Positions 7,369 to 14,201 of a stretch of DNA of 17,372 nucleotides are shown one piece after another. Made by a program: the position numbers and the translations under genes. The DNA is taken from NCBI GenBank assembly GCA_010027825.1, contig RGUK01000021.1:1-17372 (forward strand), written 5' to 3'. Below the pieces are notes generated by a model. It was not told the DNA's origin. It was given only the letters and a program-made list of their open reading frames with translations, and did not search any database. Position 1 is the stretch's first letter; each line of letters begins with the position of its first letter. This DNA comes from a bacterium (GTDB taxonomy: Bacteria > Dependentiae > Babeliae > Babeliales > RVW-14).

Positions 7369-8229
7369 TCACGCCGCAATCTGCGTCCAATTTGGATTCT
7401 GCGGCGTACTAATTTCAGTCCAGTTCGGAGTTTGCGGAGTGGGGATAACACTCCAAATATTAACCGTACCTACATACCCCGTAGCCGAAACACCCAAAAC
7501 TATAACATTTGCAGTGCCTGTTACTGTAACGGTACCAACTGCACCCGTTGCGTCAACGCCCGTAACTGGGACAATCTTATTGATCGTAACCGTAACAGTG
7601 CCAAGTACTGTGTCACCCTGCACGCCTGTAACAGTCAGAATCTGATCCGTTACTACGAATACCGTACCAACTGCGCCGTTAGCCTCAACACCGGTAACTG
7701 CTAATACTTGATCAGTAGTGACCGATATAGTGCCAAGTTGCCCTGTGGCTGAAAGCCCTGTAACTGCAATAACTTGGTCAGTAATTGCTTGGGCAGTGCC
7801 CAGTACTCCAGTACCTTCAACGCCCGTGACAGACAGAATCTGATCCGTCTGTACCGATACCGTACCGACTTGCCCTGTGGCCTCTATGCCTACCGCAAAT
7901 ACATCAGCATTTGCCGCAGCAAATACATCGCCTACATACCCAGTTGCTTCCAAACCGGTCTGGATAACGACCGCAGAACCCGCGACCGTTGCATCGCCAA
8001 CCTCACCCGTACCGGTAACACTAGTTACGTCAGCAACAAACGTAATAAAGATTGATACGTCACCAACCTGCCCGTTGGCTTCTATACCATCAGGAAACGC
8101 AACGGCTTCGGCTATAACAACAACGGTACCAAGTTGCCCAGTTGCTTCTACTCCAGATACTTCAACTGCAATAGTGCCCGTCTCAAGTGCTGAGAAAGGA
8201 ACTGAAGCAAATGGAGTAAAGCCAAGCAT
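7369..8229 (-). CDS. 22-residue-repeat beta protein (286 aa), virion-associated, function unknown
   Basis: After a 25-residue leader (MLGFTPFASVPFSALE...), residues 26-267 are eleven in-register repeats of exactly 22 residues. The pattern is G-[VIL]-[ES]-A-[TN]-G-x-[VL]-G-[TD]-V followed by a beta-rich half often reading TTDQVLAVT. The glycines at repeat positions 1, 6 and 9 are nearly invariant; repeat 3 (SVTGTGEVGD) is the most diverged. The C-terminus carries two 11-residue units ending NWTEIS and NWTQIA. Strict period, hydrophobic alternation and Gly turns suggest a beta-solenoid or a string of beta hairpins. The gene sits between two fibre genes and starts by TAATG overlap with the 50-aa gene. 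A fibre shaft or head/tail decoration is possible, but no function is established. Confidence 0.75.
   Translation of the reverse strand: MLGFTPFASVPFSALETGTIAVEVSGVEATGQLGTVVVIAEAVAFPDGIEANGQVGDVSIFITFVADVTSVTGTGEVGDATVAGSAVVIQTGLEATGYVGDVFAAANADVFAVGIEATGQVGTVSVQTDQILSVTGVEGTGVLGTAQAITDQVIAVTGLSATGQLGTISVTTDQVLAVTGVEANGAVGTVFVVTDQILTVTGVQGDTVLGTVTVTINKIVPVTGVDATGAVGTVTVTGTANVIVLGVSATGYVGTVNIWSVIPTPQTPNWTEISTPQNPNWTQIAA
7429..8154 (-). repeat. Eleven tandem 66-bp (22-aa) coding repeats
   Basis: Eleven units of exactly 66 bp, without indels between units, encode residues 26-267 of the 286-aa protein. The DNA of the units has diverged while the period and the glycine positions stay fixed, which indicates old duplication under structural selection and not a recent expansion. 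Confidence 0.85.
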
Positions 8230-8381
8230 TAGTTATTCGGTTGCTCTTTAAGTTGATCTTCTGCTTGCGTCTTAATTTTTTGGGCTAAAGGCCAAACACC
8301 ACTGCTCGTGGGGAGATTCCCAAGTACTTGCAGAATCGTGTTTACTTCTTCAACCGACAGACTCAAGTTAATGTCTTTCAC
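8229..8381 (-). CDS. Small conserved phage protein, 50 aa, GTG start
   Basis: GTG at 8381 starts a frame beginning KDINLSLSVEEVNTILQVLG and ending QAEDQLKEQPNN, with the stop overlapping the next ATG (TAATG). No in-frame ATG lies between the fibre stop and this GTG, and no strong ribosome site is visible, so coupling to the upstream stop 10 nt away is likely. The SVEEVNTILQVLGNLP pattern (a strand, then an amphipathic helix) followed by a Gln/Lys-rich helix matches a family of tiny phage proteins that I recall near tail-fibre genes in aquatic phages. A helix-mediated assembly or fibre-chaperone function is conceivable but unsupported. Confidence 0.65.
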   Translation of the reverse strand: MKDINLSLSVEEVNTILQVLGNLPTSSGVWPLAQKIKTQAEDQLKEQPNN

Positions 8382-8390
8382 AAAACACCA

Positions 8391-11360
8391 TTAAGTAACG
8401 CTGCCGCTTACAACACATGAAGTACTGCTTATAAACAAGATTGTCGCAACACCACGAGTCGCCAGCGTCATACTGGTTTTGTTTGTGTTCGTGCCTGAAA
8501 TATAAGCAGTAGTAGTGCTAGTTGTCAGAGTGACGTTACCCGTCGTGTTGTTATAGACCGACACCACATCGCCAGCCGCAAACGTGCTGTTTGGTACCGT
8601 AACGCTACCGCTGGTTCCAACACCAATAAATTTGCCAACATCCGAAGTCGTAAGCGTGTACGAAGTTGTTTTGTCCGATCCCGATTGCGGAATGTTGCGG
8701 AAACCAACCGTGAAAGTTTCATCTGGTATGGTTACTGTTCTATTAGCAGAAAGTGTTGCTGGAGTAATTGTAGACGCATAAGAACTCGTACCACCTGCTC
8801 TACCCGCAATTACAATCGCGTCTTGCGTACTAGCCGCTTCAGAACGAACTGCGTTTGCGGCGCGGAAAGTTTGAGCAGCAGTAAATGTATTAGCAGAATT
8901 GTTTGTGGTAAACGCGCCAGAAGACCCAACAGCAATACCCAACGCAGTCAACACACCCGTACCGGTCGTTGTGGTGCTAGGCGCTACACCTGCTCCGCCA
9001 CCAATCACAAGCGCATTAGCAGCAAGCGCACCGGATGAAGCAAGCGTTCCAGTAGCAGAGTAATACAACACACCGCCACTCGTACCACTCGTTAATCCGG
9101 TACCGCCGTTTGAAACTCCAAGCGTGCCGGTTACACCGGTTGAAAGCGGAAGGCCCGTCGCATTAGTAAGCGTGCCACTAGTCGGCGTACCTAACGCACC
9201 GTTGAAAAGGACGACCGCACCAGCCGATCCCGTGTTGACAGCGAGTGCCGTCGCAACGCCTGTACCTAAACCACTGATACCAGTTGATACAGGAAGGCCA
9301 GTAGCATTAGTTAGCGTACCGCTTGACGGAGTGCCTAACGCACCACCGTTTACAACAAACGCACCGGCTGTGCCGGTATTGACTGCGAGTGCTGTGGCAA
9401 CGCCTGTACCAAACCCAGTGATGCCGGTCGAAACAGGTAATCCAGTTGCGTTAGTCAACGTACCGCTAGAAGGTGTACCTAATGCCCCGCCATTGACGAC
9501 GAAAGCACCAGCGGAGCCAGTATTAACGCCGAGGGCTGTAACAACACCTGTGCCAGTTGTAATCGTTGAAGGAGCAGCACCTGCGCCGCCACCCACCACC
9601 AACGCGCTTGCAGCCAGTGCAGCCGAAGTCGCCCAAGTGCTAGCCGACGAGAAGTACGGGATACCGCCACTCGTGCCTGCAATCGTCAGGCCAATCGTGC
9701 CCGAAGTCGTAACAGGCGAGTTACCAACCGAGACAATACCGCCTGTAAATGAGACACCGACAGAGGTAACTGTACCGCCCGTACCGGTCGCAGAGATTGT
9801 AATTCCGCCAGCACTGTTAGAAATAGACACGCCAGAGCCAGCAGTCAACGTGGCTTTTGAAAGCGATCCGGTACCCGTGTTACCGATGAGTAACTGACCA
9901 TCGGTATAAGACGTTTGGCCCGTACCACCACTTGTAGTAGCCAGCGTATTAGAAAGACCCGCCGCAGTACCCGTAGTGTTTTGGTTCAGCGTCGGAACGT
10001 CAGCGGCTTGAATCGCCGCCATCGACACGTTCGTGCCATCACCACGCAAGAAATACCGGTTGGTCGTTGCGCCCGCTAATGCGTTAATCGCTGCCTGCTG
10101 CGTGGTTTGTCCCGATCCGCCATTCGCAATCGCAACAACGCCGGTCACGTTGCTCGCAGTGCCAGTCGTATTCTGGTTTAACGTCGGTACGTCAGTGGCC
10201 TGAATCGTAGACATCACGACATTTGTGCCGTTGCCTCGCAGGTATGTACCGTTTGTGGTTGATGCGGCTAGTGCATTGATTGCCGCTTGCTGAGTTGTCT
10301 GACCGGTGCCGCCTTGCGAGATACCAACCGTGCCTGAAAGATCAGACGTTGGTACTGTAGAAGCCGCAGTAAATGCTGACGTTCCGTTGCCTTTAACATA
10401 ACCCGTTAAAGTGCCTGCGCCAGTACCGCCATTTGGCACTGTCACCGGAGTTTGAAGTGAGATGACCGTATTACTAACGTCAATCCCAGTACCGCCGGTA
10501 TAAACCTGAGCGTTGCTAAATTCAGCAAATGTAATTGGAGTGGTACCAAAAACAATTGTGCCTTCTGTGGTGACTACGTAAGCATCACCTTTGTTGACCA
10601 CACCGCCTTGTACGAAAAAGTAATCGTTCTGGCTTAGTTGACCAACTGCACCGCCGTACGTATTAGCATCCGACGCACGCATCATCACCCACGGAGTCGA
10701 AGGCGAACCCGTGTTGTTTACGACATACACACCATTGTATGCAGCATTGGCGGCATCCTTGATAAGGATACGGTTATTGACCGCAGCCGCTGTGCTATCT
10801 ATCGTCAAAGACGAATAAGACGACGCCTGCGTAATCGTTGCGCTGACGCCTGCCGTACCGTTGTTGTACGTGATGGCATAGGACGTAAACGCAGAAGTTG
10901 AAGCCAACTGCACTGCATCGTGATACGTCAATCCGGTACTAGCGCGGTTGTCTACGTATAATTTATTAGCCGCATCGGTATCATTTTCTGGATCTGCAAG
11001 ATTAATGATCTTGCCCGACAATGCACTGATGTTGCCCGACGTACCGGAATAGATTGCTTTAGTAGCCGGGTAGTCAACAAATACGTCCTTCGTACCTGCT
11101 GAGAATGTGACTTTGGCACCGCTAGCACTTGAAGCCAGCACGGTATCTCGGGAAAGCGTATTCCCCGAAGACGTATAAGTACCAAGCCCAACTTCCCACT
11201 CTGTACCACTTTGCAGCGCAATAGTGTAGTAAGTGGTGTTCCCATTACCGATAGCCGTACCAAACGACTGATAGCCGGGTTTTGCACCGGCTAACGTGAT
11301 CGTTCCGCTACCAGCAGTGGTCGTCGTCTCTAGGACGCGATCCGCAAGTACGAGGGCCAT
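8391..11360 (-). CDS. Long repeat-rich tail fibre protein (989 aa)
   Basis: This is the largest gene, with a near-perfect AGGAGG site before ATG. Residues 1-105 are an N-terminal fibre domain (LADRVLETTTTAGSGTITLAG, then WEVGLGTYTSSGNTLSRDTV, then AGTKDVFVDYPATKA). Residues about 110-300 hold a second domain (NLADPENDTDAANKLYVDNR, NRILIKDAANAAYNGVYVV) that I recognise from many phage fibres. From about 305 the shaft is repeats: two full 64-residue units from residue 350 (GGTGQTTQQAAINALA), then three tandem 48-residue units at 603-746 (GTGVATALAVNTG..., NATGLPVSTG). Residues 886-989 are the domain shared with the 403-aa fibre. The layout fits a long trimeric side fibre, with the C-terminal domain as the likely tip or trimerisation module. 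Receptor specificity cannot be read. Confidence 0.82.
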   Translation of the reverse strand: MALVLADRVLETTTTAGSGTITLAGAKPGYQSFGTAIGNGNTTYYTIALQSGTEWEVGLGTYTSSGNTLSRDTVLASSASGAKVTFSAGTKDVFVDYPATKAIYSGTSGNISALSGKIINLADPENDTDAANKLYVDNRASTGLTYHDAVQLASTSAFTSYAITYNNGTAGVSATITQASSYSSLTIDSTAAAVNNRILIKDAANAAYNGVYVVNNTGSPSTPWVMMRASDANTYGGAVGQLSQNDYFFVQGGVVNKGDAYVVTTEGTIVFGTTPITFAEFSNAQVYTGGTGIDVSNTVISLQTPVTVPNGGTGAGTLTGYVKGNGTSAFTAASTVPTSDLSGTVGISQGGTGQTTQQAAINALAASTTNGTYLRGNGTNVVMSTIQATDVPTLNQNTTGTASNVTGVVAIANGGSGQTTQQAAINALAGATTNRYFLRGDGTNVSMAAIQAADVPTLNQNTTGTAAGLSNTLATTSGGTGQTSYTDGQLLIGNTGTGSLSKATLTAGSGVSISNSAGGITISATGTGGTVTSVGVSFTGGIVSVGNSPVTTSGTIGLTIAGTSGGIPYFSSASTWATSAALAASALVVGGGAGAAPSTITTGTGVVTALGVNTGSAGAFVVNGGALGTPSSGTLTNATGLPVSTGITGFGTGVATALAVNTGTAGAFVVNGGALGTPSSGTLTNATGLPVSTGISGLGTGVATALAVNTGSAGAVVLFNGALGTPTSGTLTNATGLPLSTGVTGTLGVSNGGTGLTSGTSGGVLYYSATGTLASSGALAANALVIGGGAGVAPSTTTTGTGVLTALGIAVGSSGAFTTNNSANTFTAAQTFRAANAVRSEAASTQDAIVIAGRAGGTSSYASTITPATLSANRTVTIPDETFTVGFRNIPQSGSDKTTSYTLTTSDVGKFIGVGTSGSVTVPNSTFAAGDVVSVYNNTTGNVTLTTSTTTAYISGTNTNKTSMTLATRGVATILFISSTSCVVSGSVT
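8394..8705 (-). repeat. C-terminal fibre domain copy A, shared with 6149-6460
   Basis: These 312 bp encode the last 104 residues of the 989-aa fibre, the same length and order as the last 104 residues of the 403-aa fibre, with conserved NIPQSGS, VGKFI, PNSTFAAGD, YISGT-[ND]-TNKTS and LATRG blocks. Confidence 0.85.
9123..9554 (-). repeat. Three tandem 144-bp (48-aa) fibre repeats
   Basis: Units at 9554-9411, 9410-9267 and 9266-9123 encode GTGVxTALxVNTG..., ending in LTNATGLPxSTG, in the 989-aa fibre. The third unit differs most (AVVLFNGALGTPTSG). They build the shaft and are candidates for length variation by slippage or recombination. Confidence 0.85.
9930..10313 (-). repeat. Two tandem 192-bp (64-aa) fibre repeats plus a truncated third
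   Basis: Units at 10313-10122 and 10121-9930 each begin GG[TS]GQTTQQAAINALA and include DVPTLNQNTTGTA. A third start, GGTGQTSYTDGQL at 9929, breaks off after a few residues. All are in the shaft of the 989-aa fibre. Confidence 0.8.
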
Positions 11361-11372
11361 GACACCCTCCTA

Positions 11373-11828
11373 TTAAGCAATACGCAGGATAGCGGTCGTC
11401 GAAGCAGGCGCCGGGAACTGAACGGTGAAGTTACCAGCCGTCGAGGTCTTATCACCGCCGAACGCCAGCACTGCTACTGCTTTATTGCCTTGGGTCGCGT
11501 TGTAGATCAACGCACCGTTTGCCGTCAGCGTAGCCGAAGCCCACGTTACGTCATCAAAGTCCAACCACGCGGTCGTGCCAGTCGAAGTCGGAACCTGCGA
11601 GATCACGAGCGTTTGTCCACCAGCCGTGTAATTCGTACCCGACGACGAAACTTCATCTGTGGGCGAATAAACGGTCGTGGCAGCACTCAACGTAGCCGAC
11701 GAGGTGTACAACGCGATCTTGAACGTATCCGCAGCCGTCGAAGCGCGGGTTACGCCAACACCAAAGTTATGAACGCCGTCAAGGATTTGCACCTTAAACG
11801 ATGTCACCATTGCTTGGGAAATAGCCAT
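11373..11828 (-). CDS. Beta-rich virion structural protein (151 aa)
   Basis: The protein begins MAISQAMVTSFKVQILDGVH and contains TFKIALYTSSATL, TDEVSSSGTNYTAGGQTLV, a DFDDVTWASATLTANGALIY segment and a closing AILRIA strand. This pattern (FKIALYTSSA...GALIYN) is one I recall in small structural proteins of many phages, where it is usually listed as a virion or putative tail/decoration protein. Almost all residues fall in predicted beta strands, giving a likely beta-sandwich. The start has TAGGAGA upstream, inside the end of the preceding gene. It lies between the neck genes and the long fibre, so a tail or fibre-attachment role is plausible, but a head decoration protein is equally possible. 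Confidence 0.7.
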   Translation of the reverse strand: MAISQAMVTSFKVQILDGVHNFGVGVTRASTAADTFKIALYTSSATLSAATTVYSPTDEVSSSGTNYTAGGQTLVISQVPTSTGTTAWLDFDDVTWASATLTANGALIYNATQGNKAVAVLAFGGDKTSTAGNFTVQFPAPASTTAILRIA

Positions 11829-11829
11829 T

Positions 11830-12075
11830 TCAATCTCCTAAATGCGAAGCCGCATCTGCAAAACCATGTTCAACCAAAGTACGCCGCACATTCATCCTCT
11901 CGGACTCCTGCGCTTCTTGCAGGTACTTTGTCAGCACCCGTTTTAATTCTTCCTCCGACTCAATTCGTTTGAGCCGATTGACGGCACGTTCAGCAATCTC
12001 TTCCGGGGTATACCCGCGATTGCTCGTCGTTTGGACGAACACGTTACCGACTTCAGAATCTGCTAAAAAATTCAT
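11830..12075 (-). CDS. Small helical neck-region protein, function unknown (81 aa)
   Basis: It begins MNFLADSEVGNVFVQTTSNR, then RGYTPEEIAERAVNRLKRI, and is strongly helical with a charged, coiled-coil-like centre (ESEEELKRVLTKYLQEAQES), ending VRRTLVEHGFADAASHLGD. The R-G-[YF]-T-P-E-E motif followed by a long helix recurs in small proteins of the structural modules of podo- and myoviruses as I remember them; their function is unknown to me. The ATG overlaps the stop of the 214-aa adaptor gene (ATGA), implying coupled expression and perhaps a role at the same connector. Confidence 0.7.
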   Translation of the reverse strand: MNFLADSEVGNVFVQTTSNRGYTPEEIAERAVNRLKRIESEEELKRVLTKYLQEAQESERMNVRRTLVEHGFADAASHLGD

Positions 12076-12716
12076 GTGACCGGAATCCTAACTTGACCAG
12101 AACGGTATGCATCCTGACGATCCAGACCATCACCGAGACGCTTGAGTTGAGCAATTGCTTCTTGATACTTCTGTTCGTAGTAATTCATGATGTCTTGCTC
12201 ACCCTTGAGGTACGTGTATCCCTCGCGGATTGAGCCATACAACAATACGTTTTCGTAGTTCGTACCAAGCCAAGACGTACCAGCCGTGACGATAGAGGGC
12301 GGGTAATAGTAGTAATGCAACTCAATAGTATAAGCACTATCCGGCGTCGGCCCGAGAATGAACGAGTCGGCATTCCATATAGCGTAGTACTTCGGAGCAC
12401 CCGTAGCAGTCGGAGCAGGGTACGCCTGTCGGATGTAGTTCACATCCTTATTGAGCAAGTACTCGTAGTTACCATCCCCATCAATCACAGCCATCGAATA
12501 GGTCGAGAGCCAATCAGACGGAATCGACAGGTACTGAAAGTTAGCCGTAGCCGTACCGGTCACATTCTTACGGATAGCCGGAATCTGAACGGAGTTATAA
12601 ATCCGTTCTTCAGCCAGTTGCACAAACGTAGGAATATTGGCTACGAAGGTTTGCTCCGTAGACTCACAATACTCCTGAATCAGTTGTGTCAACTGAGCGT
12701 AATTCACGGAGTCCAA
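12072..12716 (-). CDS. Head-tail adaptor protein, SU10 adaptor-like
   Basis: This 214-aa protein has the pattern of phage connector adaptors that form a ring under the portal. It starts with a helical region (YAQLTQLIQEYCESTEQTFV, NIPTFVQLAEERIYNSVQIP), followed by a beta domain with YLSIPSDWLSTYSMAVIDGD and YYAIWNADSFILGPTPDSAY. It ends in a long helix containing ENVLLYGSIREGYTYLKGE and YYEQKYQEAIAQLKRLGD. The order, two N-terminal helices, a beta domain giving sugar-bowl shaped strands, then a C-terminal helix, is the SU10-adaptor layout. The protein would link portal to nozzle. Its ATG lies 13 nt inside the end of the 78-aa gene. Confidence 0.72.
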   Translation of the reverse strand: MDSVNYAQLTQLIQEYCESTEQTFVANIPTFVQLAEERIYNSVQIPAIRKNVTGTATANFQYLSIPSDWLSTYSMAVIDGDGNYEYLLNKDVNYIRQAYPAPTATGAPKYYAIWNADSFILGPTPDSAYTIELHYYYYPPSIVTAGTSWLGTNYENVLLYGSIREGYTYLKGEQDIMNYYEQKYQEAIAQLKRLGDGLDRQDAYRSGQVRIPVT

Positions 12717-12940
12717 CCTGCCCGGACTTTGCCATTGATCTCAAGGTTAATCTGCGACACGAACTTTTTACCCTTCGTCGCCGCACCCGCACCTTGCATA
12801 TCCATATGCGTGACGCCTTTGTTCACGTCAGTTTCCGGATAGCCGTTGCGACCCGTCGAGTCATTGTTGGGCTTCGGCTGATTGTACTTGCCGATGGGAT
12901 TCATATCCCAGCCCATGAATTCGTAATCAGGCTTGCTCAT
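12704..12940 (-). CDS. Small phage protein with GAGAATKGKKF motif (78 aa)
   Basis: It begins MSKPDYEFMGWDMNPIGKYN, is polar and Asn/Pro/Gly-rich in the middle, and ends with a THMDMQGAGAATKGKKFVSQ motif followed by a short beta strand region (INLEINGKVRAGW). The GAGAATKG-K-F motif is one I have seen in several small phage proteins of structural modules; no function is attached to it. A GAGG ribosome site lies just upstream, in the end of the 47-aa gene. Mostly disordered composition suggests a binding or assembly peptide rather than an enzyme. The frame overlaps the adaptor start, which supports expression with the neck proteins. Confidence 0.65.
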   Translation of the reverse strand: MSKPDYEFMGWDMNPIGKYNQPKPNNDSTGRNGYPETDVNKGVTHMDMQGAGAATKGKKFVSQINLEINGKVRAGWTP

Positions 12941-12945
12941 GTCAA

Positions 12946-13089
12946 TTACCTCGGGCCAGAAGAACCGCGCATCGGGCTGCGTTGGTTCATCACCTTCGCC
13001 ATACCACGACCGTACTTCTTCATGTCAGTATTCGTCTTGCCGCCAGCGCGCATACGCTTCATCGGCATCTTTTTCATTCCGCCTTTCAT
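12946..13089 (-). CDS. Very small Lys/Met/Gly-rich protein (47 aa)
   Basis: The ATG at 13089 follows an AGGAGA ribosome site after the stop of the zinc-ribbon gene. The product starts MKGGMKKMPMKRMRAGGKTN and ends TDMKKYGRGMAKVMNQRSPM plus RGSSGPR. It is highly basic (about one residue in four Lys or Arg) and has nine Met. The RAGGKTNTDMKKYGRGMAK segment resembles other tiny phage proteins from aquatic contigs that I recall, which argues that this is a gene and not chance. It has the GG-K pattern seen in the other small basic proteins here. Nucleic-acid binding is chemically plausible but not shown. Confidence 0.6.
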   Translation of the reverse strand: MKGGMKKMPMKRMRAGGKTNTDMKKYGRGMAKVMNQRSPMRGSSGPR

Positions 13090-13098
13090 CTCAGTCTC

Positions 13099-13476
13099 CT
13101 AGGTCGTAACGACCGTAACCGTTCCAACTTCACCCGCCGGTGTCAACGTATTCGGGGTTAGCCCCGCATCATACGAACTGGCCCCACCGACAGGGTTCCA
13201 GCCCCACTGGATCATTCTACTACCACCGGCGCCCTGATTGCCTTCTGAGTAATAGGTCGTATCGGGCCTCGGGTTCCGCAAAGCCTGCGGGTCATCCACC
13301 GGGTACAAACCCAGCGACAACTGCGGCTGATCAGGCTCCCAGCATTCCGGGCAGACCAAGATATTCACGTTCTTGGTCTTGATCACCAAACTCTTCAACT
13401 GCCGCAATTTGTACTGAAACCCGCATCGGTCGCACTCCGATATCGCGTGTTTGCCACTTGCGTACCTGTTGGGCAT
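13099..13476 (-). CDS. Zinc-ribbon protein with C-terminal beta repeat-like tail (125 aa)
   Basis: Four cysteines in two pairs, C15-x2-C18 and C42-x2-C45, make a treble-clef/zinc-ribbon of rubredoxin type (CDRCGFQYKLRQLKSLV ... LVCPECWEPDQPQ). Residues about 55-75 carry YPVDDPQALRNPRPDT, a conserved-looking strap, followed by a Gly-rich linker. The last residues (GEVGTVTVVTT) match the signature half of the 22-residue repeats of the 286-aa protein. The ATG overlaps the stop of the 241-aa gene (TAATG). I recall this ribbon-plus-PVDDPQ pattern in structural modules of podoviruses and suspect a minor neck or head-completion protein, although a DNA-binding accessory role cannot be excluded. Confidence 0.72.
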   Translation of the reverse strand: MPNRYASGKHAISECDRCGFQYKLRQLKSLVIKTKNVNILVCPECWEPDQPQLSLGLYPVDDPQALRNPRPDTTYYSEGNQGAGGSRMIQWGWNPVGGASSYDAGLTPNTLTPAGEVGTVTVVTT

Positions 13477-14201
13477 TAGTAGCCACCCAAGAAACTCTCG
13501 CGTGGGACGAACCGAACCGCAGCCTTTTCCCGGTCCTCACCAGCCGCCAAATCCCAAGCCTCGTCATACTGAGCCTTCAGCACTTGTGTACGCGCATCAG
13601 CCCCCGGGATTTTCATCGAGAGCATATAGGCAAGGCCCGCGACCATGCAGGGTAAGAATCGGAACGGTACGTCCTGTCCGTTCACACCCGTACCCGGATC
13701 AAACATTCGGCGCAGGCGGGTGTAGTAAATCGTCCACGTAGTCGTATTATCTGGCTTGGGCCAGACGGTGAACTGCGGATAAACCACAACATCGTCTGCC
13801 CCCGTAGCACCAGTACGGCGGTTGATCCAAATCTGAATGGGCCGACCAGTTGCATTCTTATTGGGGATAGAGACGTACGTGCTAGAGGAAATGCGGGTAA
13901 TATTGATGTCTTGCTGATTAGTACCGGAACCTGTGCGAATGACGTGATCCAGTAGATCCACTGTATCTACCGGCAGATCATAAGTTCCCACATTGTAAGT
14001 CAGCGTTTGTGTACCCTGCTCCAGCGTCCAGAGGTTGATGCCCCGGTTCGCCCAATCCATCAGAAGCAAAGAAAGACTGCGCTTTGACGTACGGAAGTCA
14101 TAACCCGTACGCAACTCTGCACCACAACGCTCAAAAGCCTCCTCAATGATCGTGTTGAGATCGAGGTTAAAGTCTGTCGTCGCTGTAGTCTTATCGACCA
14201 T
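13476..14201 (-). CDS. Head-tail connector / adaptor-like virion protein (241 aa)
   Basis: The start is ATG directly after the stop of the 58-aa gene (TAAATG). Landmarks are DFNLDLNTIIEEAFERCGAE, a SLSLLLMDWANRGINLW helix, a YDLPVDTVDLLDHVIR strand-turn, and a C-terminal VPFRFLPCMVAGLAYMLSMK helix with a basic, acidic-tipped end (EDREKAAVRFVPRESF). This is the layout of short-tailed phage connector proteins with N- and C-terminal helices around a beta domain, and in my memory a common family in aquatic podovirus genomes. A connector or tail-tube role is inferred; alternatives are a minor head protein or a second adaptor layer beside the 214-aa protein. Confidence 0.7.
   Translation of the reverse strand: MVDKTTATTDFNLDLNTIIEEAFERCGAELRTGYDFRTSKRSLSLLLMDWANRGINLWTLEQGTQTLTYNVGTYDLPVDTVDLLDHVIRTGSGTNQQDINITRISSSTYVSIPNKNATGRPIQIWINRRTGATGADDVVVYPQFTVWPKPDNTTTWTIYYTRLRRMFDPGTGVNGQDVPFRFLPCMVAGLAYMLSMKIPGADARTQVLKAQYDEAWDLAAGEDREKAAVRFVPRESFLGGY

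Noticed and set aside
7429..8154. CRISPR-like regular 66-bp array
   Set aside because: The units are diverged along their whole length, run without spacers and keep one reading frame, so they are protein repeats.
9124..9897. Plus-strand 257-aa open frame
   Set aside because: It lies fully opposite the repeat region of the 989-aa fibre, repeats with the same 144-bp period, and has a Pro/Val/Thr-rich composition expected of an antisense reading of Gly/Thr repeats.
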